Assembly: GCF_011250555.1 (NCBI RefSeq)
Contig: NZ_JAANMZ010000036.1
Span: 1-48,323, forward strand
Source of the DNA: Bacillus sp. MM2020_4
GTDB lineage: Bacteria > Bacillota > Bacilli > Bacillales > Cytobacillaceae
DNA: 48,323 nucleotides
Reading direction: 5' to 3'
The position numbers were made by a program, and so were the translations under genes. Numbering within the stretch: the first letter of the stretch is position 1; each line of letters opens with the position of its first letter. The notes beneath the pieces are model-generated. The model saw only the letters and a program-made list of their open reading frames with translations, made no database searches and had not been told where the DNA came from. Positions 1 to 9,077 of the stretch are shown piece after piece.

Positions 1-691
1 TACCATCACTATTTATCACACCTACATCAACAGGAAAGGTAGTTGGTGCCCATCCAACCGTGGATGATAATGGGTCATTCAAAATAGTTGTAACAGGGTC
101 GAATGTGGAATTATCAGCACTAGGTATCTGTCCTAACCGCATATAAGCATCGTCTGTTACCACATCGATATAAGTGGTCGGCTTGATGACGTTTAGCGTA
201 AATATGGGTGGGGTTTCGACTGTACCATTGTTGATGATGGTTGCCATGCCGTTTAGGGTGTCTGCTGTTTTTTCTGCCCCGTACTTGTAGGGATCAGGGC
301 AGGTGAAATAAAGTGTGGCTTGATATAAGCAAGATTTTTCATTTCGATCCTCTACTTTTCCTAGTTTCCCATAGTACTCTCTATCAATTTCATCAGCAAA
401 AATTATAGGAGAAATACCAGAATGTAAAATTGAGCTTAATTCCTCAATTTTTTTGCGTAAATCTTCAAATGTTTCTCCTTTCAAGCTAATGTCCACTTCA
501 AGGATTCTTTCTGGTATGCTCTCCTCAGATACAAACGCACCAGGCATTCCAGGCATCTTTAATAACTGAATATCGTCGGATGTGATCCCACGCCCTCGAA
601 CATCGTTTACGATAAAATAACCTTTTTCAGATTTAAACCTTTGCGATAAATCGATTCCGTTGAATATCATGTTTTCGACAGATACTAGCAA
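1..691 (-). CDS. Distal tail protein (Dit-like), 3' part cut by window edge
   Basis: Open frame that runs off the left edge, about 230 residues visible. It starts at a TTG (691) eight bases after AGGAGG, and that ribosome site overlaps the tape-measure stop codon. The N-terminus (MLVSVENMIFNGIDLS) and the later stretch LYFTCPDPYKYG are typical of the siphophage tail family that includes Dit of SPP1 and TP901-1. Dit forms the hub between the tail tube and the baseplate. Its position directly after the tape measure fits. The C-terminal part cannot be judged. Confidence 0.8.
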   Translation of the reverse strand, partial: MLVSVENMIFNGIDLSQRFKSEKGYFIVNDVRGRGITSDDIQLLKMPGMPGAFVSEESIPERILEVDISLKGETFEDLRKKIEELSSILHSGISPIIFADEIDREYYGKLGKVEDRNEKSCLYQATLYFTCPDPYKYGAEKTADTLNGMATIINNGTVETPPIFTLNVIKPTTYIDVVTDDAYMRLGQIPSADNSTFDPVTTILNDPLSSTVGWAPTTFPVDVGVINSDG

Positions 692-703
692 TGAGACCAC
701 CTC

Positions 704-3700
704 CTAAAATTTTTTCATTCGATTTGAATTAAATTCTTGTTGTTCAGTTACCGTCGGTTCTACAATTCTACCAACTTCACGCGAATCCATTTCCACCTTT
801 AAATTTGTTAATTTCTTTTCCAATCGGACAATCATATTGATTAAAGCTGAGTCCCGTTGATTTACTTCCACAGTTCCGTTAATAGCAGAATTAAGTGAAG
901 CATAGCTGCCAGATGGGGTGTCATAAGCCATAGAAACACTCGGGATATCAGGAGTCATCCATTCGGACATTCGAGCAGTTGCAGCTACAATCCGGCCTCG
1001 CATCTTCTTGATTCCGTCGATAATGCCGAGAGGGATAAACTTTGCTTTATTCGACATCAGTCTTGATGGACTATGGATTTGGAAAAACGACGTAAATCCA
1101 TCTTTAATTTTCTTTCCAATTCCAGTGATAGCATCCCTTACAGCTCCGGTCATCGAAGATATACCTTTAATTAACCCTTGCAGAATGTTTTTACCGATCT
1201 CCACTAAATCAATACTCTGCAAAAAGCTAACTGCAGAATTCCAAGCTGTTTGGATAACATCTTTTATTGTGTTTGAAATTGAACCAATAATAGAAACCAT
1301 AGCATTAAACCCAGAAGTGACAATACTTACTATCCCGGATAAGACCGAAGAAAATAGGGATTTTATAGCGTTCCAAACCGTTTCTGTTAGTCCTTTTATT
1401 AATGACCAGGCTCCGCTAATAATTGTTTTTATCAAGTTTATTGCTCCGATAACAATAGCCTTAATCGCTTCCCATACACCGGCAAAGATACTCTTAATCC
1501 CACTCCAAACTGTACTCCAGTCGCCTTTTATAATGCCTGTTACTACCTTGATGATGCCCATCACAATTTTTAGGGCGGCATCGATAATTGAAACAATAAC
1601 CGGAAAAACAGCTTGTACAATGGATAAAATAAAGGCAATCGCTGGAACCAGTACATTTGTTATGATGTCAGCTGCCACTTTTATTATTGCTATAACCACT
1701 GGAATAACTGCCTGAATAATAGCTAAAATGACTGGAAATACCGCTTGTATAATCGAGAGCAACAACGGTAGTACTGTTGTAACAATCGCCGTTATTACCG
1801 GTACTAACGCTTGGATCAATCCAATAATAACCGGCATGACTGCGACAATTACCGAAACTATCATTTGGAACACGCTTACGAATATTTTTAACAGCATTGG
1901 AAGCACATTCGTTACGATTGCTAAGATAATAGGCACAATTGTGTTTATTAAATTTATGATAATCGGTAAAACATTACTAACAATTGTTAACATGCCTTTA
2001 AACACTTGTTCTGCGACACTTAACAATTGTGGTAATACTGTAACAGCGACGTGAACAACTGCTTTTCCGATTTCCATAAAATTCGGTAAGAGACTAATGA
2101 TTGCAACAACTAAACCCGAAAAAGCCTGACCTAACTGTGAAAAAGTCGGACCCAATGTTACTAAACTCTCCCCTATCACTCTACCAGTCTCAGCAAACTG
2201 AGGGGCTAACTCAATAAATGCTTTAGCAAATGCATCAAGTATCGGTTTAACGACCGACAAAACAGACGTAAATACAGTTTTTATACCGTTCCACACAGAC
2301 TCAAATGCCGCACGAACATCTTCATTTGTTTTTGATAGCTTAAAAAGGGTAGCCATTAAGCTGATGACAGTCGCTATAATCCAACCGATAGGTCCTGATA
2401 CTCCCAAGAATCCAAGGGCCAAACGCGCGAGCAGAGGGGATATGGTTGCTATGATTCCGCCAACTGTATCAAATGAACTTTTAACATAATCTACAATTTT
2501 TTCAACTATCCCGAACTTCTCATTAAGTTTGCTAAAAAAAGAAGATATCGCTGACAGTGCTCCGATAAATGCTTCGCTGAACCATGACCCTATTGCAGAA
2601 AAAGCAGGTTTAAACTGGTTAATCTTTTGAATAGACCAATCAACTGCTACACCGAACGCTATCTTAATTGCTTCACCTACAGCTTTTGTCGCTTTGACAA
2701 TCCATGACAAGGCTGCATTTACTGCGTTTCTAAACCATTCGCACTCGTTATAGGCAATGACCAAAGCTGACACAATGAGTAAAATGGCCGAAATCCAACC
2801 AAATGAAATAGCAGTAACTCTAAGTAAAGCTTTAGAGGTCATACCAAGCATTAGAGCAATCGAACTAAATCCGGATATGATAGATGGTAAAAATCCCACC
2901 ATGATTAGCATCGGGCCGACAATTAGCATGAATACTGCTGAAAGCGCGGCGCTAATGGCTATAAAACTCTTTGTTGCCTCGCTTAATCCGTTAAACCAAT
3001 TCATAAACGATTGAATACCACTTGTAATTTTTTTTAACGCTGGCAGCAAGGCATTACCAAACGAAATTGCCGCTGATTCTATAGCGGACGATAGAATAAT
3101 CAATTGACCCTTCAAGTTTTCTAACTGTTTAGCCGCAATTTTTTCAGCGGTCCCACCCGAATTTTCAAGTTCTTTGGTAAACTTTTCGATAGTGCCTTGG
3201 CCTGCGTCCATTAAAGCTAGCATTGCTGCAGACGCCTCTGTTCCAGATATTTTAGCAATCGCCGCAAGTCGATCAGCTTCACCCATATCTTTTGTAGCTT
3301 CTGACAATTCTCCTATAATAACGGATAAATCCTTCATGTTTCCCTGGGAGTCACTAATAGTAATACCCAGTTGTTTTAAAGCATCCTTTGCCATTCTTGG
3401 AGGTTTTGCTAAACGGATTAACATCATCCTCAGCGCTGTACCAGCTGAGTCTGCTTGGATACCTGCATTACCTAAAATACCAGCCGATGCCGCCATCATT
3501 TCAAGGGATTGTCCTGAGGCTTTAGCAACAGGTCCTACATATTTCATCGTATAACCTAGCATACGTAAATCTGTATTACTGCTAGTAAAAGTCTTAGTTA
3601 AAATATCAGCAACCCTTGCTGTTTCGCTTGCTTTTAAACCAAATCCGGAAAGAATATTGGAAGCTATATCCGCAGTCTCTCCTAATTCTGTTTGACCCGC

Positions 3701-4114
3701 TGCGGCCATTGCTAAAAGGCCAGGCATAGCCGAGATTACATCGTTTGTTTTGTAACCGGCCATCGCTAAATACTGCATACCTTCTGCCGCCTGGGATGCT
3801 GTAAAGCTCGTTTCCCTACCTAACTTTTCCGCAGTAGCTGTTAACTGTTTTAATTCTTTGTCTGTCGCCCCACTTAAAGCGGCCACACGGCTCATAGCAA
3901 ATTCAAAATTAGCAGCTGTTTTAACTGCCATACCTAATCCGCCTGCGGTTGCTACCCCAAAACCTGTGACAATTTTTCCTAAATCACCTAAAGCTTTAAA
4001 TCCTCTTTCTTGTTCCCTTACAAAATTAGCCACCTGCGCGGTGGCTGTTCTAAGGTTACTTGTTAGGTTTGATATATCTGCACCGATTTTAACTACAATT
4101 CCTGGGATGTTCAT
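704..4114 (-). CDS. Tail tape measure protein
   Basis: 1136 residues; sets tail length and is expelled on DNA ejection. Residues about 65-330 match the TP901-type tape measure core (region around SRVAALSGATDKELKQL and ILSGFGLKASETARVADIL). Residues about 670-900 are a long run of hydrophobic, roughly periodic helices rich in VLP, IIQAVIPV and similar blocks. Near the C-terminus is the motif FFQIHSPSRLM, common in tape measures. At about 0.15 nm per residue the tail would be near 170 nm. Start ATG follows GGGAGG by nine bases. It follows the tail chaperone genes, the canonical order. Several apparent plus-strand frames over the repetitive helices are shadows. Confidence 0.96.
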   Translation of the reverse strand: MNIPGIVVKIGADISNLTSNLRTATAQVANFVREQERGFKALGDLGKIVTGFGVATAGGLGMAVKTAANFEFAMSRVAALSGATDKELKQLTATAEKLGRETSFTASQAAEGMQYLAMAGYKTNDVISAMPGLLAMAAAGQTELGETADIASNILSGFGLKASETARVADILTKTFTSSNTDLRMLGYTMKYVGPVAKASGQSLEMMAASAGILGNAGIQADSAGTALRMMLIRLAKPPRMAKDALKQLGITISDSQGNMKDLSVIIGELSEATKDMGEADRLAAIAKISGTEASAAMLALMDAGQGTIEKFTKELENSGGTAEKIAAKQLENLKGQLIILSSAIESAAISFGNALLPALKKITSGIQSFMNWFNGLSEATKSFIAISAALSAVFMLIVGPMLIMVGFLPSIISGFSSIALMLGMTSKALLRVTAISFGWISAILLIVSALVIAYNECEWFRNAVNAALSWIVKATKAVGEAIKIAFGVAVDWSIQKINQFKPAFSAIGSWFSEAFIGALSAISSFFSKLNEKFGIVEKIVDYVKSSFDTVGGIIATISPLLARLALGFLGVSGPIGWIIATVISLMATLFKLSKTNEDVRAAFESVWNGIKTVFTSVLSVVKPILDAFAKAFIELAPQFAETGRVIGESLVTLGPTFSQLGQAFSGLVVAIISLLPNFMEIGKAVVHVAVTVLPQLLSVAEQVFKGMLTIVSNVLPIIINLINTIVPIILAIVTNVLPMLLKIFVSVFQMIVSVIVAVMPVIIGLIQALVPVITAIVTTVLPLLLSIIQAVFPVILAIIQAVIPVVIAIIKVAADIITNVLVPAIAFILSIVQAVFPVIVSIIDAALKIVMGIIKVVTGIIKGDWSTVWSGIKSIFAGVWEAIKAIVIGAINLIKTIISGAWSLIKGLTETVWNAIKSLFSSVLSGIVSIVTSGFNAMVSIIGSISNTIKDVIQTAWNSAVSFLQSIDLVEIGKNILQGLIKGISSMTGAVRDAITGIGKKIKDGFTSFFQIHSPSRLMSNKAKFIPLGIIDGIKKMRGRIVAATARMSEWMTPDIPSVSMAYDTPSGSYASLNSAINGTVEVNQRDSALINMIVRLEKKLTNLKVEMDSREVGRIVEPTVTEQQEFNSNRMKKF

Positions 4115-4133
4115 GGCTTACCTCCCTTCCTGG

Positions 4134-4813
4134 TTACTTGAATTCAAATTGCGATAACCATTCAGAAGCATGCTCGGCTTGGTCAACTTTTTCTTGTAAC
4201 ACAGCTTCATCCATCTCTCCGATAGGCCGCTTAAACAAATCCGCTGCCTTTGCTTTCTTTGCCCTATGAGCAGATTCTCGAATAATAGCGATTCGTGCTT
4301 CTTTTTCCATCTCATCAAAACCGCGCTCTTTCTCAGCTTTCATGAGGATATGAAATTCTTTGTGCGTAAGAGCCATTACCTCATTTGGTCGGAGGCCTAA
4401 GTACCTCCAACCATCAAATATTGCTTGGTCTATTTCGAATTCTTTCTTTAGCTCATTAGTGCTTTGTACTGTTCCGCCGCTTTCGGATCGCTCTTGAGTA
4501 GCTTGTCCGCTGTTGCTTTGTAGAAAAAACTTTCTAGGACTACCTCATTCGAAATTTTAAAAACGTAGTCCATGTCCAATTTTTCTTCGTTAAATGCTTT
4601 TTCGATTTCTTTCTCTACAACCGAATAAGAAAAATTCTGGCCAGCATGAAAAAGTGCGGCGTGAACAATTTTGGTGAAGGTATCTAAATCTCCCATCATG
4701 GCACGGCCAATCAGTTCCATAGAACCTCCTTCAAATTGTCCATTCAAGTGCTTTACACTTTCAAAATTTAGCTTTAGTTCGTATTCTTTTCCTTCAACCT
4801 CAAAACGTGCCAT
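4134..4813 (-). CDS. Tail assembly chaperone gpGT-like product by -1 frameshift
   Basis: The frame upstream of the small ORF at 4134-4376 is open without stops back into the gpG-like gene. It is in the -1 frame relative to it. A canonical slippery heptamer T TTT TTC lies in frame at 4529-4523, at codons 95-97 of the first gene. Slippage there would give a fusion of about 226 residues: 97 from gpG plus about 129 ending in WLSQFEFK. The ATG at 4376 has no usable ribosome site (GAGG only two bases upstream), so independent translation is unlikely. The equivalent lambda gpG/gpGT pair chaperones the tape measure during tail assembly. The shift itself is inferred. Confidence 0.8.
4448..4813 (-). 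CDS. Tail assembly chaperone gpG-like
   Basis: 121 residues, located between the major tail protein and the tape measure, where nearly all siphophages carry the tail assembly chaperone. The sequence (starting MARFEVEGKEYELKLNFESV, with a long acidic helical middle) fits the phage tail assembly chaperone families of Firmicutes. ATG start 4813 follows GAGAGGGG. It is the unshifted product; a proportion of ribosomes should slip at codons 95-97 to make the longer form. Confidence 0.85.
   Translation of the reverse strand: MARFEVEGKEYELKLNFESVKHLNGQFEGGSMELIGRAMMGDLDTFTKIVHAALFHAGQNFSYSVVEKEIEKAFNEEKLDMDYVFKISNEVVLESFFYKATADKLLKSDPKAAEQYKALMS
4523..4529 (-). promoter_or_regulatory. Slippery heptamer TTTTTTC for -1 ribosomal frameshift
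   Basis: On the minus strand codons read AGT TTT TTC TAC. The heptamer T TTT TTC is one of the established -1 slippery sequences. The -1 frame stays open from here through to the stop at 4134. No obvious strong downstream hairpin was identified by eye. Confidence 0.75.
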
Positions 4814-4844
4814 CTATAAAAACCCCTCTCGGTAATATTCAAAA

Positions 4845-4874
4845 TTAAAAAAGCGAGCTGTTTAAAAGCTCGCC
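4845..4874 (-). terminator. Intrinsic terminator after major tail gene
   Basis: Minus-strand hairpin GGCGAGCT/AGCTCGCT with a seven-base loop followed by a T run, eight bases past the major tail stop codon. Nearly the same stem follows the major capsid gene. It probably lets part of transcription stop after an abundant structural gene. Confidence 0.8.
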
Positions 4875-4881
4875 TTAGTTC

Positions 4882-5322
4882 TTACTCCGCACCTTCCGGC
4901 ACTTCTGTTAATGTTTCCTCTGTTACTTCACCATTTAAAGATCCACTTAATGAATAAGTCGCAAAATCACCATTACCAAAAGATTTTTCGAAGGATGAAA
5001 TCATGTACATCCCAGACTCCGCTTTCTTCGTGCGGGTATCAATTTCATAAATTTTTACGAATTCCTTTTTGCGAATAGCCTTTTTAATGTAAGGGATAAA
5101 CGGATCTCCCTCGGACAATACACCCTCAAGAGAGACTTCCTGAGTTACTTTTCCATAGTCAGAACCTGTTTTGTCCTTTGTATCTAAATCGATAGAATCA
5201 GCAGAAATATTCGTAGAACCACCAGTTTGGTTAAACGGCCGCACAATTGTGGGTTCACCTGTAGTTTCAGGTGGAATGGATACTGCAAATAATATTTCCT
5301 CACCACGATATTCGATTGCCAT
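4882..5322 (-). CDS. Major tail protein (TP901-1 type)
   Basis: 146 residues. Builds the tail tube. The sequence has the pattern of the TP901-1/phi13 major tail family: MAIEYRGEEILFAV at the start, a central SIDLDTKDKTGSDYGKV stretch, and a C-terminal SFEKSFGNGDFATYSLSG. ATG 5322 follows AGGAGGCGG. It lies between the tail terminator and the tail chaperone and is followed by a strong terminator, as expected for a highly expressed structural gene. Confidence 0.92.
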   Translation of the reverse strand: MAIEYRGEEILFAVSIPPETTGEPTIVRPFNQTGGSTNISADSIDLDTKDKTGSDYGKVTQEVSLEGVLSEGDPFIPYIKKAIRKKEFVKIYEIDTRTKKAESGMYMISSFEKSFGNGDFATYSLSGSLNGEVTEETLTEVPEGAE

Positions 5323-5757
5323 CTATAACCGCCTCCTATTAAATGTCATGTCTACCTCGATATCGAAATAAACACGATGATAGCTTGTTTTATCACTTAA
5401 ATCATCAGCTGGCATAGGTACTTCAGCTGTTAAATTTGTATTAAAAAAACCGAGCGATTTGCCCGGTGTAGCTGCGTCTAATAATTCCATCTCAGCAAAT
5501 AAAAATATCTGTTGTATTTCTTCCTGTTTACGTGACCGCTCACTTGCTGAATTTGCATGTAACCCAACCTGGAACCGATACGTGGTTTGTATCGATTCGC
5601 GAAGTTTCGATATAATTTCATTATTATTTTGCATCTGTTCGATAGTAATAAAGGGCTTTTCTGCAGGTAGTTTTACACCATCGTACACCCATATTACTGG
5701 GATACCTGTTTCTGCTTCCAAGTGAGTTTTTATAGAGTGCTGCAGGTTTAATTGCAT
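5323..5757 (-). CDS. Tail terminator / tail completion protein
   Basis: 144 residues, placed between the HK97 gp10-like connector and the major tail protein, the usual place of the protein that caps the tail tube and joins it to the neck. Visible pattern: an N-terminal helix, VIWVYDGVKLPAEKPFITIEQ, then a TTYRFQVGLHA strand, as in minor tail/tail completion proteins of Gram-positive phages. The stop codon abuts the next gene's start region. Function assigned from position plus pattern. Confidence 0.75.
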   Translation of the reverse strand: MQLNLQHSIKTHLEAETGIPVIWVYDGVKLPAEKPFITIEQMQNNNEIISKLRESIQTTYRFQVGLHANSASERSRKQEEIQQIFLFAEMELLDAATPGKSLGFFNTNLTAEVPMPADDLSDKTSYHRVYFDIEVDMTFNRRRL

Positions 5758-5762
5758 ATTAA

Positions 5763-6119
5763 TCAGCGCCCCATTCGACTTAGACGTTCTCGGATTTTAT
5801 TTTTGTACGCCTCACGATTATTCCAAACCGATTTACGAACAAATCCTTTTTTCGTTCGGTGCTCGTACTCTTGCCTTAAAGCATAAGGTAAATCAGAACC
5901 AAACACCCACACGCATTCATCCTCTTTTTGAACACTTGGAGGAAAGGAATTCTTAAGTTTACCAGTTTTCCTTGGAGCACCTATTGCAGATTCGTTGGCC
6001 ATTTTTCGCGCATAGGTCTCTGTTATTTGATCCAAGTCACTGGCTAGCTCAGCTGAGTCTAAAGCTTTTAAGACATTATCAAGCCCTGTAACCCTCACGG
6101 TAAATAGTCGATTACTCAT
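5763..6119 (-). CDS. HK97 gp10-like neck/head-tail connector protein
   Basis: 118 residues with the HK97 gp10 family signature: VTGLDNVLKAL near the N-terminus, AIGAPRKTGKLKNSF in the middle (the family's P..TG.L..S motif), then a WVFGSDLPYALRQEYEHR stretch. These proteins sit at the neck and help join tail to head. The start overlaps the end of the upstream gene by four bases, consistent with translational coupling. Confidence 0.88.
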   Translation of the reverse strand: MSNRLFTVRVTGLDNVLKALDSAELASDLDQITETYARKMANESAIGAPRKTGKLKNSFPPSVQKEDECVWVFGSDLPYALRQEYEHRTKKGFVRKSVWNNREAYKNKIRERLSRMGR

Positions 6120-6517
6120 GAAATCAGTCTCCCAACAAACTCTGCACGATTTCTCTCACCGATACCTTTTTTGTCCTTAGATTGAATTTCATAGTGTTTG
6201 CCATCATAAATGGCACCTGTAATGGTTTCATAGATATCAACTAACTCCTCTATCACGACACTAAACCAGATATCTCCCTTTTCTACCAAGATACCATTGG
6301 TCAAAAAACGGTCAATCGTACCCTGAGACGAAATTTCAGTGACTACGCCTGTTGTTGACTTTTCATTTTCTTCTCCACCGATAACCTCATCAGTTATAGG
6401 ATCCTTAATCCCTTCAACATCATAAATCAATACGATAGGAATTTCACGATTTGAAACTATTTCCATGCGCGTCTGTTTCATAAAATCAATATCAGCCTGT
6501 GTTAACAGCGTAATCAC
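6116..6517 (-). CDS. Head closure / head-tail adaptor-like protein
   Basis: 133 residues, between the head-morphogenesis gene and the gp10-like gene. The beta-rich sequence (VVTEISSQGTIDRFL, GDIWFSVVIEELVDIYETI, YDGKHYEIQSKDKKG) resembles head closure proteins of the SPP1 gp16 type. GTG 6517 is taken as start; the upstream gene's TAG lies at 6521-6523. The exact start is uncertain because the GGGGG ribosome-site remnant is very close. Confidence 0.65.
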   Translation of the reverse strand: MITLLTQADIDFMKQTRMEIVSNREIPIVLIYDVEGIKDPITDEVIGGEENEKSTTGVVTEISSQGTIDRFLTNGILVEKGDIWFSVVIEELVDIYETITGAIYDGKHYEIQSKDKKGIGERNRAEFVGRLIS

Positions 6518-6520
6518 CCC

Positions 6521-7321
6521 CTAGAGATAATCTTCATTTAGTTCGTAAGTTAGAAAACCGGTGCAACTTACATGCATCTTATAGATTTCCTGATCAGTGG
6601 GAGGATAAAGTCCTGGACCCATTCCGTACCTGTCTAGTTTTTCTAGTTGAGTACAACGATGTTCTGGGCGATTCGCTAATCCACGATGGACACGTAATGC
6701 TGTCACAACTTCGCTACGACTAGCGTTCATGGCTGTAGCAGTCCGATAAGCTGTATTGCCTTCCGTGACGACTAATCTTTTTATCTTCCAGGTCTCGTTC
6801 TCATGCACGCGACGTATGTTCGCAATCATGGTACTGACGGATTCACCTTTTAAGATATCGGTACGTATCACCTTCGATAAATTATCACGCATATCCCCGC
6901 TTAGACGCCAAACACGATCAGATAACACTAGCCCATCCTCACCAAAACGTTTTACGACATACTCAAAGACGTCACGATTTAAACGTTCCATTTGAGCAAC
7001 AACTTTAGCACCAATAGCTGCTAGACCTACATTAATGCCGGTAGAAGCAAAGACTGCAGAATCACGAATAATGGCATCCATAGCCGTTGTTCCATATTCT
7101 CGAATCAATACTTCGACTTCATCAAGCTCACGAAGTAAACGGGAAAGTCGCTGCTTTTTGATTACGCCATCTTTTCCAGCATAATCTGCAAGTATGTCCG
7201 CTAAATCGCCTCGTACCCTCGAAATTTCCTTGATTGCAAAGGCAATTTGGTCTTTGTTTAGCTTTTTATAACCTACAGTTAGCTTTTTAAAAATGTCATC
7301 TAATTTCTCCTGATTATTCAT
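6521..7321 (-). CDS. Phage head morphogenesis protein (SPP1 gp7-like)
   Basis: 266 residues from ATG 7321, chosen because GGGCGG lies nine bases upstream. The start overlaps the preceding gene's stop by eight bases. The C-terminal third carries the minor-head pattern: ATAMNASRSEVVTALRVHRG, then HRCTQLEKLDRYGMGPG and MHVSCTGFLTYEL, with conserved His and Cys as in the SPP1 gp7/Mu gpF family. Those proteins bind portal or DNA and act in head assembly or ejection. It is located after the connector gene rather than beside the portal, which is somewhat unusual. The N-terminal half is helical and unassigned. Confidence 0.7.
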   Translation of the reverse strand: MNNQEKLDDIFKKLTVGYKKLNKDQIAFAIKEISRVRGDLADILADYAGKDGVIKKQRLSRLLRELDEVEVLIREYGTTAMDAIIRDSAVFASTGINVGLAAIGAKVVAQMERLNRDVFEYVVKRFGEDGLVLSDRVWRLSGDMRDNLSKVIRTDILKGESVSTMIANIRRVHENETWKIKRLVVTEGNTAYRTATAMNASRSEVVTALRVHRGLANRPEHRCTQLEKLDRYGMGPGLYPPTDQEIYKMHVSCTGFLTYELNEDYL

Positions 7322-7664
7322 GATACTCATCCGCCCTAGCCACATGAGATTGACTGGCACCGTAGCGACCCCTTACCTGTTTCCGGTATTGTTTTCGGGC
7401 TTCTTTTGCTAGTTTTATATAGTTCGAAAAGATGTTCGACTTGTCCACCGATTCTTCACCGTCAGTAAATTTAAAATAATGTGCAGCATTGCCAGCAATA
7501 GTTTCGTAAGCAATAGCAAGTGCAAGATAAAAAACTGCGTTTTCGTTTTCTTCTTCTGTGAGACCGGATTCTTTTTCAGCTTCTGCTGACCACGAACCTA
7601 TATCAGATAAAGTGATGCCTGGTACTTTATTTAAACGGTTTTCTAACCGTCCATAAATCTCCAT
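7314..7664 (-). CDS. Head-tail connector protein (gp6-like)
   Basis: 116 residues, mostly helical, with the phrase ALAIAYETIAGNAAHYFKF and the C-terminal YIKLAKEARKQYRKQVRGRY, as in small gp6/gp15-type head-tail connectors of Gram-positive phages. ATG 7664 follows CGGAGGTGA. It is the first connector after the capsid genes. Confidence 0.7.
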   Translation of the reverse strand: MEIYGRLENRLNKVPGITLSDIGSWSAEAEKESGLTEEENENAVFYLALAIAYETIAGNAAHYFKFTDGEESVDKSNIFSNYIKLAKEARKQYRKQVRGRYGASQSHVARADEYHE

Positions 7665-7679
7665 ACGGAGTCACCTCCG

Positions 7680-7880
7680 TTATTTTTCTTTGCCATTATC
7701 TAGGTCTTTTTCTCCCGTCTTTTTGTTCGGTTTATCTACACGCTCTATAAAAGGAGCGCACTTATTAAGATATTTAATTTCATCTTTGTCTTCAGTTTCA
7801 TAGATACCGTCAAAATTAAATCTTACATGTATCTCTGGACGAAAAAGTTCGTAGTTTGGTAATGTTTTATACTTTGCCAT
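7680..7880 (-). CDS. Small hypothetical head-region protein
   Basis: 66 residues, unrecognised. Charged with a lysine-rich tail (KPNKKTGEKDLDNGKEK). Good ribosome site (AAAGGAG) before ATG 7880. Located between the capsid terminator and the head-tail connector, so probably made with the late structural proteins. Confidence 0.7.
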   Translation of the reverse strand: MAKYKTLPNYELFRPEIHVRFNFDGIYETEDKDEIKYLNKCAPFIERVDKPNKKTGEKDLDNGKEK

Positions 7881-7902
7881 ATATAGCTCCTTTCACTGAA
7901 AG

Positions 7903-7926
7903 AAAAAGCGAGCACAAAGGCTCGCC
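7903..7926 (-). terminator. Intrinsic terminator after major capsid gene
   Basis: Minus-strand stem GGCGAGC/GCTCGCT followed by TTTTCTTT, immediately after the major capsid stop. The stem is nearly the same as the one after the major tail gene. Confidence 0.8.
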
Positions 7927-7931
7927 TCTCA

Positions 7932-9056
7932 TTAGGAAATAGTCTTAGAAATGTTAGAAAGAACAGCGACGCATTCCTTTGCGTTTTTGATTTCATAACC
8001 TACCTCAGTACGAATTACACGAGAGAAGTAGTCTCCACCGGCTAATGTCGCGTCTTGGTCGTACGCTTCGGTTAAATAACGTGCTTTGATTTTATCAACA
8101 TCGAGTAAAAGCGCACGGTCCTTAGGCATGTTTTGATCAACAACGACGCTGGAAATTGCGCCACCAGGCATATCAGAGACAAAAGAAAGAATTTGATGGC
8201 CAGTTTGTGTTTCGCCACGGCTAGTCTGAATAGTGTTTCCAGCTAGTTTAGTGATTTGTCGTGCTTGGTTTGGTGCACAAAGGATGGTATTAACAGACCC
8301 ACCACGAGTAAACACAGCTTCTACTGCATCATTTAAACCTTTAGCGCTGATCTCAGCTGAGGCAAAATCTTTATTAAAAGATCCTTGTTCATTCGCAAAT
8401 GCGAACAACCCGCCAGTTGTGCGAGGCTGGCTTGCTGAACCAACATACTTACGGCCATAGATTAAAGAGTTATTTTGCTCCCTAACCATTTCTTGGAGAC
8501 GAAGATTGACTTGGTAATCGAGCTCGTCCTCAACGCCGTAAGTGTTAACCTGCTGTTGGGTGCGAGATACTGCAGCATAACGGCTGAAAATTTGAGAATA
8601 GTTAAATGACACCAAGCGGTCGTTAATCTCATTTTTCCGGAAAGTGTCTTCTCCTTCAGGACGAGGACGTGCAATTACTTTCAGTTCTGCATCTGCTGCA
8701 ATGGCTTCCGGAGTTGTAGTATCAAAACCACGGGTAACTGTGATTTTGTCAGTCGCTTCGTCTACTGCAGTAACACGTAATACTTCAAGGCCGTTTTGCA
8801 CTAATGCATTTACGGTAAATTTACGAGCCTCTCCTGTTTTTAAAGTAATGCTAGTGTCTGCCGCTAGAGCAGCCGTTTTTACAATACCCATGTCACTGTT
8901 GAGGTAGTCATTCTGCCATTCGAATTTAGTTTGTGTTAAAGCATCACCTGTTCCGATTAGACCGAATAATACCGGAGCCTTCGCTAAAATTAAATCGACA
9001 TTCGCCTGCATTTGGCGAATTTGTTGTTGGAAATCATACGTTAATTGTACTGGCAT
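7932..9056 (-). CDS. Major capsid protein (SU10/DUF5309-like)
   Basis: 374 residues from ATG 9056, chosen over an upstream GTG because TAGGAG lies eight bases before it. The sequence resembles the SU10-type major capsid family (DUF5309), an HK97-fold shell protein: N-terminal TYDFQQQIRQMQANVDLIL, central FNYSQIFSRYAAVSRTQQQ and NNSLIYGRKY, C-terminal DYFSRVIRTEVGYEIKNAKE. It lies directly downstream of a DUF4355 scaffold and is followed by a terminator. Confidence 0.88.
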   Translation of the reverse strand: MPVQLTYDFQQQIRQMQANVDLILAKAPVLFGLIGTGDALTQTKFEWQNDYLNSDMGIVKTAALAADTSITLKTGEARKFTVNALVQNGLEVLRVTAVDEATDKITVTRGFDTTTPEAIAADAELKVIARPRPEGEDTFRKNEINDRLVSFNYSQIFSRYAAVSRTQQQVNTYGVEDELDYQVNLRLQEMVREQNNSLIYGRKYVGSASQPRTTGGLFAFANEQGSFNKDFASAEISAKGLNDAVEAVFTRGGSVNTILCAPNQARQITKLAGNTIQTSRGETQTGHQILSFVSDMPGGAISSVVVDQNMPKDRALLLDVDKIKARYLTEAYDQDATLAGGDYFSRVIRTEVGYEIKNAKECVAVLSNISKTIS

Positions 9057-9077
9057 GTAAACCACTCCTAAAAATTA

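Noticed and set aside
1008..3554. Several plus-strand frames opposite the tape measure gene
   Set aside because: They lie antisense to a strong tape-measure gene with repetitive hydrophobic helices, have no ribosome sites, and their residue composition mirrors the opposite strand.
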